Assembly: GCA_021770655.1 (NCBI GenBank)
Contig: JAETQO010000002.1
Location: forward strand, 1 to 64,000
Reading direction: 5' to 3'
From: Ruminococcus sp.
GTDB taxonomy: Bacteria; Bacillota; Clostridia; Oscillospirales; Ruminococcaceae
DNA length: 64,000 nt
This document shows positions 56,276 through 64,000 of the stretch, in pieces. The notes under the pieces were generated by a model. The model was not told the origin of the DNA and did no database searches. It saw nothing but the letters and a program-made list of their open reading frames with translations. Position 1 is the stretch's first letter; every line of letters starts with the position of its first letter. The position numbers were made by a program, and so were the translations under genes.

Positions 56276-58546
56276 TTATTTTTCCGCCAGAAGATTATTT
56301 AGATTTTCAAGCATTTCAGACATTTTGGCTCTTGTTATCTCCGGCTGAGGAGTAAAGCTTACCAGCGTTCTGAGCGGCATATCTCTTATCATGCTTTCCT
56401 GCATCTCCGCAGCGGCAGATCCGAGATCGTCGTTTGCCGAGTCGCTGAATCCCGGGTCGATATGCTCAAAAATTTCTGCAAACATTTTTTTGCCCTCGGG
56501 AACGGAATTTATCTCTCCGCAGGTAGTGTTAAGATCAAAGCGGATAGGCAGTTTGGCTTCCGAGGATACGTATACGGACGTTGAAAGTCTTATGTCTCTT
56601 GACGACGCGCCGACCTCTACTGCAAATTCTCCGTATTCTACGAACCAATCCTGAATTGCCGGTTCGTAATATGCGAAAGAGCGTTTATCCAGATGGAAAA
56701 CAGCTTTCTTTGTTTCGCCCGGTTTAAGTGAGATCTTTTCAAAGCCTTTCAGTTCTCTTACCGGTCGGCGTACGGAGGAAACTTTGTCGGACACATAAAG
56801 CTGAACTATCTCCTTGCCTTCTCTGTTGCCGGTATTGGTTATGTCTACCATAACGGTAAGCGTCTTGTCGTCGCTTATTTCATTTTCGGATACGGACAGA
56901 TTGCTGTACTCAAATGTGGTATAAGAAAGTCCGTGGCCGAACGGGAAGAGCGGCGTGATGTCTTTTTCGTCATAATATCTGTAGCCCACAAAAATGCCTT
57001 CGGCGTAATCGACCTTGTCGCCCTCGCCGGGGAAGTTGAGGTAGGACGGATTGTGAGAAAGCTTTTCGGGGAAAGTTTCCGCAAGCTTTCCGCAGGGATT
57101 TGCGTCGCCGAACAAAAGCTTGTACTCGGCTGTTCCTACGTTCTGCCCGCCAAGATACATTTCAAGTATCGCCTTGGCTTTTCCGATAAACGGCATCTCG
57201 ACGGGAGCGCCGTTATGAAGGACGACAACGATATTTTTATTGACTTTATACACTTCGTCTATAAGTTTCAGCTGGCAATCAGGCATTCTCATATGCGTTC
57301 TGTCAAAGCCCTCGGACTCAAAGCTTTCGGGAAGTCCGGCAAAGATAACAGCAGTGTCGCAGTTTCTTGCAAGCTCCACAGCTTCGGACAGCAAAGTCTC
57401 ATCAGTTTCGTCCTTATCGGTGACAAAGCCGCGTGCAAAGCTGATGTTCGCATTGTCCTTTGCCACGTCACACGCGGAGGTGATCTTAAACGAATTGATA
57501 TGTGAACTGCCGCCGCCCTGATACCTTGGCTTATCTGCAAATTCGCCGATGAAAGCAACCTTTGCGGACTTGCTCAGCGGCAGGATATTATCTTCATTTT
57601 TCAGCAGGACAGCGCATTCGGAAGAGATCTTTCCTGCAAGTTCATGCTGTTTTTCTTTATCCCATTTGGTGGAGGGCGCATAACCGTCCTCTGCTTTGCG
57701 GATAAGTGTAAGCACGTTTTTCACGGCTTTATCCAATGCCTCCGTTGAAAGGGTTCCGTTGTTGACTGCCTCTATTATAAGCGCGTCGTTCTTTCCGTTG
57801 CTGGTCGGCATTTCAAGATCAAGACCTGCTTCTATTCCAAGGGTTCTGTCGTCAACAGCGCCCCAGTCGCTTACTACAAGACCCTCATAGCCCCATTCGT
57901 TTCTGAGAATATCTGAGAGCAGTCTGCCGTTCTGCGATGAATGAACGCCGTTGATGCGGTTGTATGAGCACATGACCGTCCAAGGCTTGGCTTCCTTGAC
58001 AGCTGTTTCAAAGGCGGCAAGATAGATCTCTCTGAACGTTCTTTCGTCAACATTGGCGGAATAGCTCATTCTTCTGGTTTCCTGATTGTTCATTGCGAAA
58101 TGTTTCAGAGAAGAGCCGACGCCTTTACTCTGAACGCCTTTGATATGAGCGCAGGCAAGCTGAGAGGCAAGGTAAGGATCTTCGGAGAAATATTCAAAGT
58201 TACGTCCGCAGAGGGGTGAACGCTTTATGTTACAGCCCGGGCCGAGAATGACGGATACGTCCTCCGCCTGGCATTCTTCGCCCAAGGCTTTTCCGAGGGT
58301 CTCAAGCAATTTCCTGTCAAAAGAACAGGCAAGCGCACAGGCGGACGGAAAGCATACCGCTTTGATAGCGTCGTTAGGATTTTCACCGTCGTCTTTCATT
58401 TTTCTGAGCCCGTGAGGGCCGTCGGATACCATAATTGCAGGAATATCCAGCCTTTCGACAGGCTTTGTATGCCAGAAGTCCGAGCCGGAGCACAGAGCTG
58501 CTTTTTCTTCAAGGGTAAGCTCTTTGATTATTTTGTCTATATTCAT
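56276..58546 (-). CDS. Glycoside hydrolase family 3 (beta-glucosidase-like)
   Basis: 756 residues. TIM-barrel domain: LTLEEKAALCSGSDFWHTKP, VSDGPHGLRK, GPGCNIKRSPLCGRNFEYFSEDP (substrate loop), KHFAMNNQE and LVVSDWGAVDDR with the nucleophile Asp. The alpha/beta sandwich (about 310-530) and C-terminal fibronectin-III-like domain (VMVDITNTGNREGKEIVQLYV) are complete. No signal peptide, so it works in the cytoplasm on imported oligosaccharides. GAGGT precedes the ATG. Specificity (glucose, xylose or other) cannot be told. Confidence 0.92.
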   Translation of the reverse strand: MNIDKIIKELTLEEKAALCSGSDFWHTKPVERLDIPAIMVSDGPHGLRKMKDDGENPNDAIKAVCFPSACALACSFDRKLLETLGKALGEECQAEDVSVILGPGCNIKRSPLCGRNFEYFSEDPYLASQLACAHIKGVQSKGVGSSLKHFAMNNQETRRMSYSANVDERTFREIYLAAFETAVKEAKPWTVMCSYNRINGVHSSQNGRLLSDILRNEWGYEGLVVSDWGAVDDRTLGIEAGLDLEMPTSNGKNDALIIEAVNNGTLSTEALDKAVKNVLTLIRKAEDGYAPSTKWDKEKQHELAGKISSECAVLLKNEDNILPLSKSAKVAFIGEFADKPRYQGGGSSHINSFKITSACDVAKDNANISFARGFVTDKDETDETLLSEAVELARNCDTAVIFAGLPESFESEGFDRTHMRMPDCQLKLIDEVYKVNKNIVVVLHNGAPVEMPFIGKAKAILEMYLGGQNVGTAEYKLLFGDANPCGKLAETFPEKLSHNPSYLNFPGEGDKVDYAEGIFVGYRYYDEKDITPLFPFGHGLSYTTFEYSNLSVSENEISDDKTLTVMVDITNTGNREGKEIVQLYVSDKVSSVRRPVRELKGFEKISLKPGETKKAVFHLDKRSFAYYEPAIQDWFVEYGEFAVEVGASSRDIRLSTSVYVSSEAKLPIRFDLNTTCGEINSVPEGKKMFAEIFEHIDPGFSDSANDDLGSAAAEMQESMIRDMPLRTLVSFTPQPEITRAKMSEMLENLNNLLAEK

Positions 58547-58626
58547 TATGACTACCTCTTTTCTATGATTTTATAGTGTAATTGTAACACAATATAATAT
58601 AAATTTCTATAGCTTTTTGTGTGTTT

Positions 58627-59073
58627 TTACATATTGTTAATATTATTTCGGATGAGCGCAGTCAACGCATTTATGAAATCGTCGTCCTGCTGTTTTGTTC
58701 TCTTTGGCGGTCCTTTAAGTCTGCCTCCCGAACGCCGTATCTTTTTCGCCGTATGCCTTGATAACAAGAGAGAGTCAATATTATTGTTATCATAAATAAG
58801 TCCGTTCTGGTTGACGGCGAACACATTTCTTGAAAGACACATTGCCGCAAGCCCGTAATCCTGAGTTATAGCAATATCGCCTTTTCCCGCAAGGTTCACA
58901 AGCTTGAAATCCGTGCTGTCCGCCCCTTTGTCAACGGTAACGACTTTTGCGTGATCGGAGTGAAAAATGTGAGAGGAATCGCAGACGATAATACATTCAA
59001 GCTTATACTCTGCCGCTATGTTTTCGGCGATCTTTACGACAGGACAGCCGTCGGCGTCAATGAGTATTCTCAC
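58627..59073 (-). CDS. YaiI/YqxD family protein (DUF188)
   Basis: 148 residues with the conserved start MRILIDADGCPVVKIAE, CDSSHIF, TVDKGADSTDFKLVNLAGKGDIAITQDYGLA and the basic RSGGRLKGPPKRTKQQD end. A PIN-like nuclease fold is suspected, but activity is unknown. The start is a GTG overlapping the stop of the HD-domain gene (GTGA), so both are co-translated. Confidence 0.88.
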   Translation of the reverse strand: MRILIDADGCPVVKIAENIAAEYKLECIIVCDSSHIFHSDHAKVVTVDKGADSTDFKLVNLAGKGDIAITQDYGLAAMCLSRNVFAVNQNGLIYDNNNIDSLLLSRHTAKKIRRSGGRLKGPPKRTKQQDDDFINALTALIRNNINNM

Positions 59074-59669
59074 TTTTTGCCGCCCTCCATAAGAAATGTG
59101 GATTCCATATCCGCAATATGTACCGCCAGCGCAAGCGGATACATTTCAAGGGCTTTGCCGATAGTATTTGTGTTTTCTTCTCCCGAAAAACCCATGTGCC
59201 AGCGTATTGCCATAGCTTCCTCGCGGGTGAGGCGCATATAACTGCTAACTATATATACTGATTTTTCACCGTGTCCGTAGGGTAGAGTGTCGTGGTATTC
59301 AAAGTAGGGAACTTTTTCCCATACTCCGTCTTCGTTTTTTGCGTTGCGGTAGCTTGTTCTGTAAAGGTTTACCTTGCACATATCGTGAAGCAGTGAAACT
59401 ATAGCTATGCTTTCATCGGAGTAATCCATTGCGTATTCGTTTTTTACTCTTTCTCTTTCAAGATAATCTTTCAGACATTCATAAACGTGTATGCTGTGCT
59501 CGCATAAGCCGCCCTCGTAAGCGCCGTGATAACGTGTGGAAGCGGGTGCAACAAAGAAGTCGCTGTTTTCGGAAAGCAGATAGTTCAGAAGCTTATCGGA
59601 GCCCGGACGTTTGATATTTTCCGTATAAATTTCTACAAATTTATCTTTAAGATCGCTAATATTTGACAT
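59070..59669 (-). CDS. HD-domain hydrolase
   Basis: 199 residues. A metal-dependent phosphohydrolase fold with YEGGLCEHSIHVYECLK (first His) and VSLLHDMCKVNLYR (HD motif), then HGEKSVYIV and IRWHMGFSG. Such proteins cleave nucleotides or small phosphorylated signals. It resembles phage- and chromosome-borne HD hydrolases linked to the DUF188 gene. AAGGAG lies upstream of the ATG. Confidence 0.8.
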   Translation of the reverse strand: MSNISDLKDKFVEIYTENIKRPGSDKLLNYLLSENSDFFVAPASTRYHGAYEGGLCEHSIHVYECLKDYLERERVKNEYAMDYSDESIAIVSLLHDMCKVNLYRTSYRNAKNEDGVWEKVPYFEYHDTLPYGHGEKSVYIVSSYMRLTREEAMAIRWHMGFSGEENTNTIGKALEMYPLALAVHIADMESTFLMEGGKK

Positions 59670-59973
59670 AAAAATTCTCCTTGTCGATTAAGAATAAGCC
59701 GTGAATTGCGGTCGTGCCGCGGTCTTACGGCGATCATGCAGTCCGCAGCTGAAAGGTGCGTATTTTTCAGTTGGTTATTGTGACTAATTTTATAATTAAG
59801 TATAGCATATTTTTTTACCGAAGGAAAGTATTTTTTCTTAATTTTTATGTTATGACTTGATTTTAAAACATTAATGTGTTATCATTACAGTATATTTATT
59901 TAGAAATGCTAATAGATATTTATAGATATTGTTTTCATATGTGGGTATACAGACTGAAAGGATGTTGTTTGTT
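59670..59973. other. Intergenic region before glmS, no ribozyme seen
   Basis: About 300 bases with AT-rich sequence, a GC-rich patch near 59700-59760 able to form short hairpins, and promoter-like AT stretches on both sides. The conserved core of the glmS ribozyme, including its AGCGCC segment, is not found. Confidence 0.55.
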
Positions 59974-61794
59974 ATGTGCGGAATAGTTGGTTACGTGGGC
60001 AGGAAGGACTGCACAAAGGTTTTGCTTGATTCGCTTTCAAAGCTTGAATACAGAGGCTACGATTCGGCAGGTATCGCTGTTTTTGAGGAGGGAAATATCC
60101 ATACCAAGAAAACAAAGGGCAGACTTGCCGACCTTGAAGAAAAACTGAAAAGAGAGGGTTGGCTGAAAGGTAACTGCGGGATTGGTCATACCCGCTGGGC
60201 TACTCACGGAGAGCCGTCCGATATAAACTCTCACCCTCACGGAAATGCAGATATTTCTATTGTTCATAACGGAATTATCGAGAATTACAGGAAAATAAAA
60301 GCGTTCCTTGAAAAGCAAGGATACACCTTTGAATCGCAGACTGATACGGAAACGGTAGCAAAGCTTTTGGATTATTACTACAACGGCGATCCTATGACGG
60401 CTATACAGAAGGTTCTCGGCGATATTGAGGGTTCTTATGCGCTGGGTATTCTTTTTAAGGATTTTCCCGATAGGATATATGCTGTAAGAAAGGATTCTCC
60501 GCTTATTGTCGCAGTAGGAGAGAACGAAGCGTTTATCGCTTCGGACGTTCCCGCTATATTAAAGTATACAAAGAATTATTATCTTCTTGATGAGGACGAA
60601 ATCGCTGTGCTTGATAGCGGAAGCGTTTCATTCTTTGATGTATACGGTTCTGCGGTGGAGAAAAAACTAATGGTGGCCGATTTTGATATGGAGGCGGCAG
60701 AAAAGGGTGGATTTGCGCATTTTATGCTTAAGGAGATCCATGAACAGCCCACGGCTATCAGGACGACCATTACGCCGAGAATTGTGGACGGTATGCCTAA
60801 CCTTGAGGAATGCGGTCTTACTTACGATAAGCTGAAAAGCTATAAGAATATTTTTGTCGTTGCCTGCGGAACGGCAATGCACGCCGGACTTGTGGGTAAA
60901 TATGTTCTTGAAAAGATCGGAAGGATACCGGTCACTGTTGACGTAGCTTCGGAATTCAGATACAGAGATCCGATCATATCAAAAGACGATCTGGTCATTC
61001 TTGTATCTCAGTCCGGAGAAACTGCGGATACTCTTGCGGCTCTCAGAATGTCTAAGGATAGGGGCGCAGACACGCTGTCTATTGTAAACGTTAAGGGTTC
61101 TTCCATCGCGAGGGAATCTGATATGGTGCTGTATACTCACGCCGGCCCTGAGATATCGGTTGCTTCCACTAAGGCGTATATTGTACAGCTTTCTGTATTT
61201 TATCTGCTGTCGTTTGCACTCGCATACGCTCATGGGGCGATTTCAAAGGAAGAATGTATGCGTCTCACTTCCGAACTTCAAAACGTGCCTAATTTAATAG
61301 ACGCAATATTAAAAACGCCTGATAACTGTCAATATGTTGCTTCTCAGCTAGTAAATGACGAAAACCTGCTGTATATCGGAAGAGGACTTGATTATGCGCT
61401 TTCAATGGAGGGTTCGCTGAAACTGAAAGAAATATCCTACATTCACTCGGAGTCTTATGCCGCAGGAGAGCTGAAACACGGTACTATTTCTCTTGTTACC
61501 GAGGGTATGCCGGTCATTGCTGTTGCTACTCAGAGAGAGCTTTTTGACAAGACTGTAAGCAATGTCAAGGAGGTCAAGGCAAGAGGTGCGTATGTTGTTC
61601 TTGTAACTCACGGATACATCAATGTTGATGACGATGTTGCCGATTACAAGATCGGACTTCCCACAATGGACGATCTGCTTATGCCTATGCTGGCGGTTGT
61701 TCCTCTTCAGCTTATTGCTTATTATACTTCTGTTCTCAGAGGAAACGATGTTGATAAGCCGAGAAATCTGGCTAAATCTGTTACAGTCGAATAG
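59974..61794 (+). CDS. glmS: Glutamine-fructose-6-phosphate aminotransferase
   Basis: 606 residues. First step of UDP-GlcNAc synthesis: fructose 6-phosphate plus glutamine to glucosamine 6-phosphate. The N-terminal glutaminase begins MCGIVGYVG, and Cys2 becomes the catalytic N-terminal residue, which fixes the start at 59974. RWATHGEPSDINSHPH and GNADISIVHNGIIEN belong to this domain. Two SIS domains follow (FVVACGTAMHAGL, SQSGETADTLAAL, SVASTKAY) and the usual end KPRNLAKSVTVE. Confidence 0.97.
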   Translation: MCGIVGYVGRKDCTKVLLDSLSKLEYRGYDSAGIAVFEEGNIHTKKTKGRLADLEEKLKREGWLKGNCGIGHTRWATHGEPSDINSHPHGNADISIVHNGIIENYRKIKAFLEKQGYTFESQTDTETVAKLLDYYYNGDPMTAIQKVLGDIEGSYALGILFKDFPDRIYAVRKDSPLIVAVGENEAFIASDVPAILKYTKNYYLLDEDEIAVLDSGSVSFFDVYGSAVEKKLMVADFDMEAAEKGGFAHFMLKEIHEQPTAIRTTITPRIVDGMPNLEECGLTYDKLKSYKNIFVVACGTAMHAGLVGKYVLEKIGRIPVTVDVASEFRYRDPIISKDDLVILVSQSGETADTLAALRMSKDRGADTLSIVNVKGSSIARESDMVLYTHAGPEISVASTKAYIVQLSVFYLLSFALAYAHGAISKEECMRLTSELQNVPNLIDAILKTPDNCQYVASQLVNDENLLYIGRGLDYALSMEGSLKLKEISYIHSESYAAGELKHGTISLVTEGMPVIAVATQRELFDKTVSNVKEVKARGAYVVLVTHGYINVDDDVADYKIGLPTMDDLLMPMLAVVPLQLIAYYTSVLRGNDVDKPRNLAKSVTVE

Positions 61795-61804
61795 ATGAAC
61801 CATT

Positions 61805-61836
61805 ACGGGCAATCCGACAGGGTTGCCCTTGTTTTT
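61805..61836 (+). terminator. Terminator of glmS
   Basis: GGGCAA/TTGCCC stem with a short inner extension, followed by TTGTTTTT. The next gene starts 13 bases later, so read-through probably contributes to its expression. Confidence 0.65.
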
Positions 61837-61848
61837 ACGGAGGTTAAA

Positions 61849-62496
61849 ATGAGTAAATACAGATATTTTGTTTTTGATTTTGATCTTACTCTGGCGGATT
61901 CGTCTGAGGGTATACTTATATGCTTTAAGCACGTTCTTGAGAAATTCGGCTATCCGCAAAAGGATGACAGGACTATCTATAATACTATCGGGCTTACTCT
62001 TGTAGACGCATTCGATATACTTACCGATATACCGAATAACCCTCAGAGAGAAGAAATGCGGAAAGCTTATGTCAAAAAGGCTGATGAAGTTATGGTAAGA
62101 TATACTCATTTTTATGACGATACCGTTGCAATACTTCAGACCTTGCAGAACGCCGGGGTCAAGGTAGGTATAGTTTCAACAAAATACAGGTACAGAATAG
62201 TAGATACGTTTAAAGCGCAGGCGGGTTCTTTTCCGGTGGATATTGTTATCGGCGGAGAGGACGTTAAAGCGGCTAAGCCCGACCCTCAGGGACTTGAGCT
62301 TATCATCGGGCGTTTCGGAGCAGATAAAAAAGATGTGCTTTACATCGGCGACAGCTATATCGATGCTGAAACGGCGCGCAATGCTGGAGTTGATTTTGCG
62401 GGAGTCACAACCGGGTCTACAGCTAAAGAGGACTTTGCAAAATATCCTAACATATATGTTGGAGATTCGCTGTTGGACATTTTTCTGAACATATAA
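61849..62496 (+). CDS. HAD-superfamily phosphatase (phosphoglycolate phosphatase-like)
   Basis: 215 residues. Motif I is FVFDFDLTLADSSEG (DxDxT/S variant with the nucleophile Asp), motif II GIVSTKYR, motif III lysine in KPDPQGLELI and motif IV YIGDSYIDAETARNAG. The helical cap (about 20-85) is of the type found in Gph/PpaX. The ATG at 61849 has GGAGG eight bases upstream. Substrate unknown; pyrophosphate or phosphoglycolate are family options. Confidence 0.88.
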   Translation: MSKYRYFVFDFDLTLADSSEGILICFKHVLEKFGYPQKDDRTIYNTIGLTLVDAFDILTDIPNNPQREEMRKAYVKKADEVMVRYTHFYDDTVAILQTLQNAGVKVGIVSTKYRYRIVDTFKAQAGSFPVDIVIGGEDVKAAKPDPQGLELIIGRFGADKKDVLYIGDSYIDAETARNAGVDFAGVTTGSTAKEDFAKYPNIYVGDSLLDIFLNI

Positions 62497-62625
62497 AATA
62501 AATGTAAATATAATTTTAAATAAGCATGAAAAACTATTGCTATTTTTACAGCTTGATGTTATAATATAATTTGAGTATTTATGTAAATTCAAGAAATTTT
62601 ATTAGAATGAAAGGACGGGTATGCT

Positions 62626-63504
62626 ATGATTAAGAGCATGACCGGATTCGGCAGAGAACACGTCGTTGCCAACGGCAGGGAGATCATTGTTGAGATCCGC
62701 TCGGTGAATCACAGATATTATGAATTTACTGCAAGAACGCCAAGAGCTTACGGGTATCTTGATGAAAAGCTGAAAGGCTTTCTGAAAAGCGGCATATCCA
62801 GAGGAAAGGTAGAGGTTTCGGTATCTATTTACAATCAGGAAGGTACGGACGCCGAGATCGAGCTTAATACCGCTGTTGCCAAGGGCTACCTGAACGCTCT
62901 CAGAGGCTCGGCTGATGAGCTGGACCTTGACGACGATCTTACGCTTTCGCATATTATGAGGCTTCCCGATGTTTTCACCGTGGTAAAGAAAACCGATGAT
63001 GAAGAGGTTATCTGGAATGAGGTAAAGACGGTTGCTCAGGCCGCTCTGGACAGATTTGTTCAGATGAGAGAGACTGAGGGCGTCAAGATGCACGACGATG
63101 TCGGCGGAAGGCTTGACTATATCGAGGAAACGGTAGAAAAGATCGAACAGCAGTCTCCAAGCGTGATCCAGAGCTATAGAGACAGATTGTATGCTAAGAT
63201 CAAGGAAACTCTTGCCGATACCAATATCGACGAGCAGAGGATTTTGACGGAAGTTGCTATTTTTGCCGACAAGGTCGCTATCGATGAAGAAACGGTAAGA
63301 CTGAGAAGTCATATATCGCAGTTCAGAGAACTCATCGAGTCTGATGAGCCGGTGGGCAGAAAGCTTGATTTCCTTGTTCAGGAGCTTAACCGTGAAGTAA
63401 ATACTATCGGCTCAAAAGCGAACGATCTGGCTATCACGAAAATGGTGGTGGATATGAAGGCTGAGATCGAAAAGATCAGAGAGCAGATACAGAATATTGA
63501 ATAG
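62626..63504 (+). CDS. YicC/YloC family endoribonuclease
   Basis: 292 residues. The N-terminal MTGFGREHV, EIRSVNHRYYEFTARTPR and C-terminal LDFLVQELNREVNTIGSKAN are family signatures. YicC-like enzymes cut RNA; the fold includes a long helical clamp (about 120-260). It is followed by remA and gmk, as yloC-remA-gmk in Bacillus. GAAAGGA precedes the ATG, and a TATAAT box lies about 60 bases upstream. Confidence 0.93.
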   Translation: MIKSMTGFGREHVVANGREIIVEIRSVNHRYYEFTARTPRAYGYLDEKLKGFLKSGISRGKVEVSVSIYNQEGTDAEIELNTAVAKGYLNALRGSADELDLDDDLTLSHIMRLPDVFTVVKKTDDEEVIWNEVKTVAQAALDRFVQMRETEGVKMHDDVGGRLDYIEETVEKIEQQSPSVIQSYRDRLYAKIKETLADTNIDEQRILTEVAIFADKVAIDEETVRLRSHISQFRELIESDEPVGRKLDFLVQELNREVNTIGSKANDLAITKMVVDMKAEIEKIREQIQNIE

Positions 63505-63522
63505 ACGGCGGAGTGATATGTT

Positions 63523-63780
63523 ATGCAGTTAATTAATATCGGCTTTGGCAATATGGTTTCATCTTCCAGAGTGATCGCTATCGTTTCTCCGGAATCCGCA
63601 CCGATAAAGCGCATAATTCAGGAGGCGAAGGATAAGGGTACTCTTATTGACGCCACTTACGGCAGACGTACCAGAGCGGTAATAATTATGGACAGCGATC
63701 ATGTGGTGCTTTCGGCGGTAGCTCCCGAAACTGTAGGAGGACGCGCGGCGGCAGATGAGGAGGATGACGAAATTGAGTAA
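63523..63780 (+). CDS. remA: Extracellular matrix regulator RemA-like (DUF370)
   Basis: 85 residues. [20 protein letters not shown] and [43 protein letters not shown] are diagnostic for the RemA/YlzA family of DNA-binding regulators of biofilm and osmoregulation genes in Bacillus. It lies 18 bases after the yicC gene and overlaps the gmk start. The acidic tail DEEDDEIE is slightly longer than usual. Confidence 0.94.
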   Translation: MQLINIGFGNMVSSSRVIAIVSPESAPIKRIIQEAKDKGTLIDATYGRRTRAVIIMDSDHVVLSAVAPETVGGRAAADEEDDEIE

Positions 63781-64000
63781 GAACAATGCAAGGCTTTTTG
63801 TGATCTCCGCACCGTCCGGATGCGGAAAGGGCACTATTCTTTCAGAGGTGTTCAAGGACAGGGACGTGTTTTACTCCGTTTCCTGCACTACAAGAGCTCC
63901 CAGAGAGGGGGAGGTCGACGGCGTTCAGTATCATTTTATCGGCGACGACGGTTTTAAGAAAATGATAGACGAAAACGAGTTTCTTGAATATGCCGGATAT
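63773..64000 (+). CDS. gmk: Guanylate kinase (5' part)
   Basis: The frame starts with a TTG that overlaps the remA stop and has GAGGAG about ten bases upstream. The first 76 residues contain the P-loop [15 protein letters not shown] and [22 protein letters not shown], the GMP-binding region, then FLEYAGY. It converts GMP to GDP. The window ends before the lid and C-terminus. Confidence 0.92.
   Translation, partial: MSKNNARLFVISAPSGCGKGTILSEVFKDRDVFYSVSCTTRAPREGEVDGVQYHFIGDDGFKKMIDENEFLEYAGY

Overview
The window looks like chromosomal DNA of a low-to-middle GC, spore-forming member of the Clostridia, most like the Ruminococcus/Oscillospiraceae group. Three things point there: Firmicutes gene orders (yqfC-yqfD-phoH-ybeY-dgkA-era-yqzL-recO; tilS-hpt-ftsH; ymdB-spoVS; yicC-remA-gmk), sporulation-associated genes (yunB, yqfC, yqfD, spoVS, a ylbJ-like gene) and strong purine-rich ribosome binding sites. 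The genus is inferred; no rRNA gene is present.

Region 1 (1-9150) is a tRNA-Asn gene carrying an integrated, heavily deleted prophage. The boundaries are a 12-bp direct repeat at 106-117 (3' end of the tRNA) and 8937-8948. The remnant keeps a lysis end (endolysin plus half a holin), early genes (truncated PAPS-reductase-like protein and small unknown proteins), a cro/cI switch with an ImmA-type metallopeptidase, an exonuclease-BRCT protein, and a large serine recombinase frameshifted at a G7 tract. Structural, packaging and replication genes are absent; one deletion between the PAPS-reductase gene and the holin explains this. The attR repeat lies inside the recombinase reading frame. Between attL and the endolysin is a small regulated locus: a 40-aa membrane peptide, a strong antisense promoter, a second hydrophobic peptide and a tiny XRE regulator.

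Region 2 (9150-10180) has no intact gene. It holds several hairpins, a candidate small RNA behind a consensus promoter, a stub of an IS3-type transposase orfA and part of a dispersed repeat.

Region 3 (9960-18800) is an export and sensing region. An MFS efflux protein has a leader peptide and hairpin in front of it. It is followed by an FtsX-type permease, its ATPase, an OmpR-type regulator and a histidine kinase, an arrangement typical of peptide-antibiotic sensing and resistance, and then a secreted protein.

Region 4 (18800-63999) is housekeeping. On the minus strand: ligA, a pyrophosphatase-like gene, gatCAB, yunB, mutS2, recO, a yqzL-like gene, era, dgkA, ybeY, phoH, yqfD, yqfC and pcrA. 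On the plus strand: a nucleotidyltransferase fused to a phosphomannomutase-like domain, RNase J, GdpP, L9, DnaB, TilS, Hpt, FtsH, YmdB, SpoVS, an ABC transporter, GlmS, a HAD phosphatase, YicC, RemA and the start of Gmk. Between them is a minus-strand block with a secreted phospholipase C-like protein, a flavin reductase, a ComEA-like protein and a family 3 glycoside hydrolase. Short non-coding palindromic repeats, two of which share a nearly identical core, sit at several gene ends and in two cases supply the stop codon.
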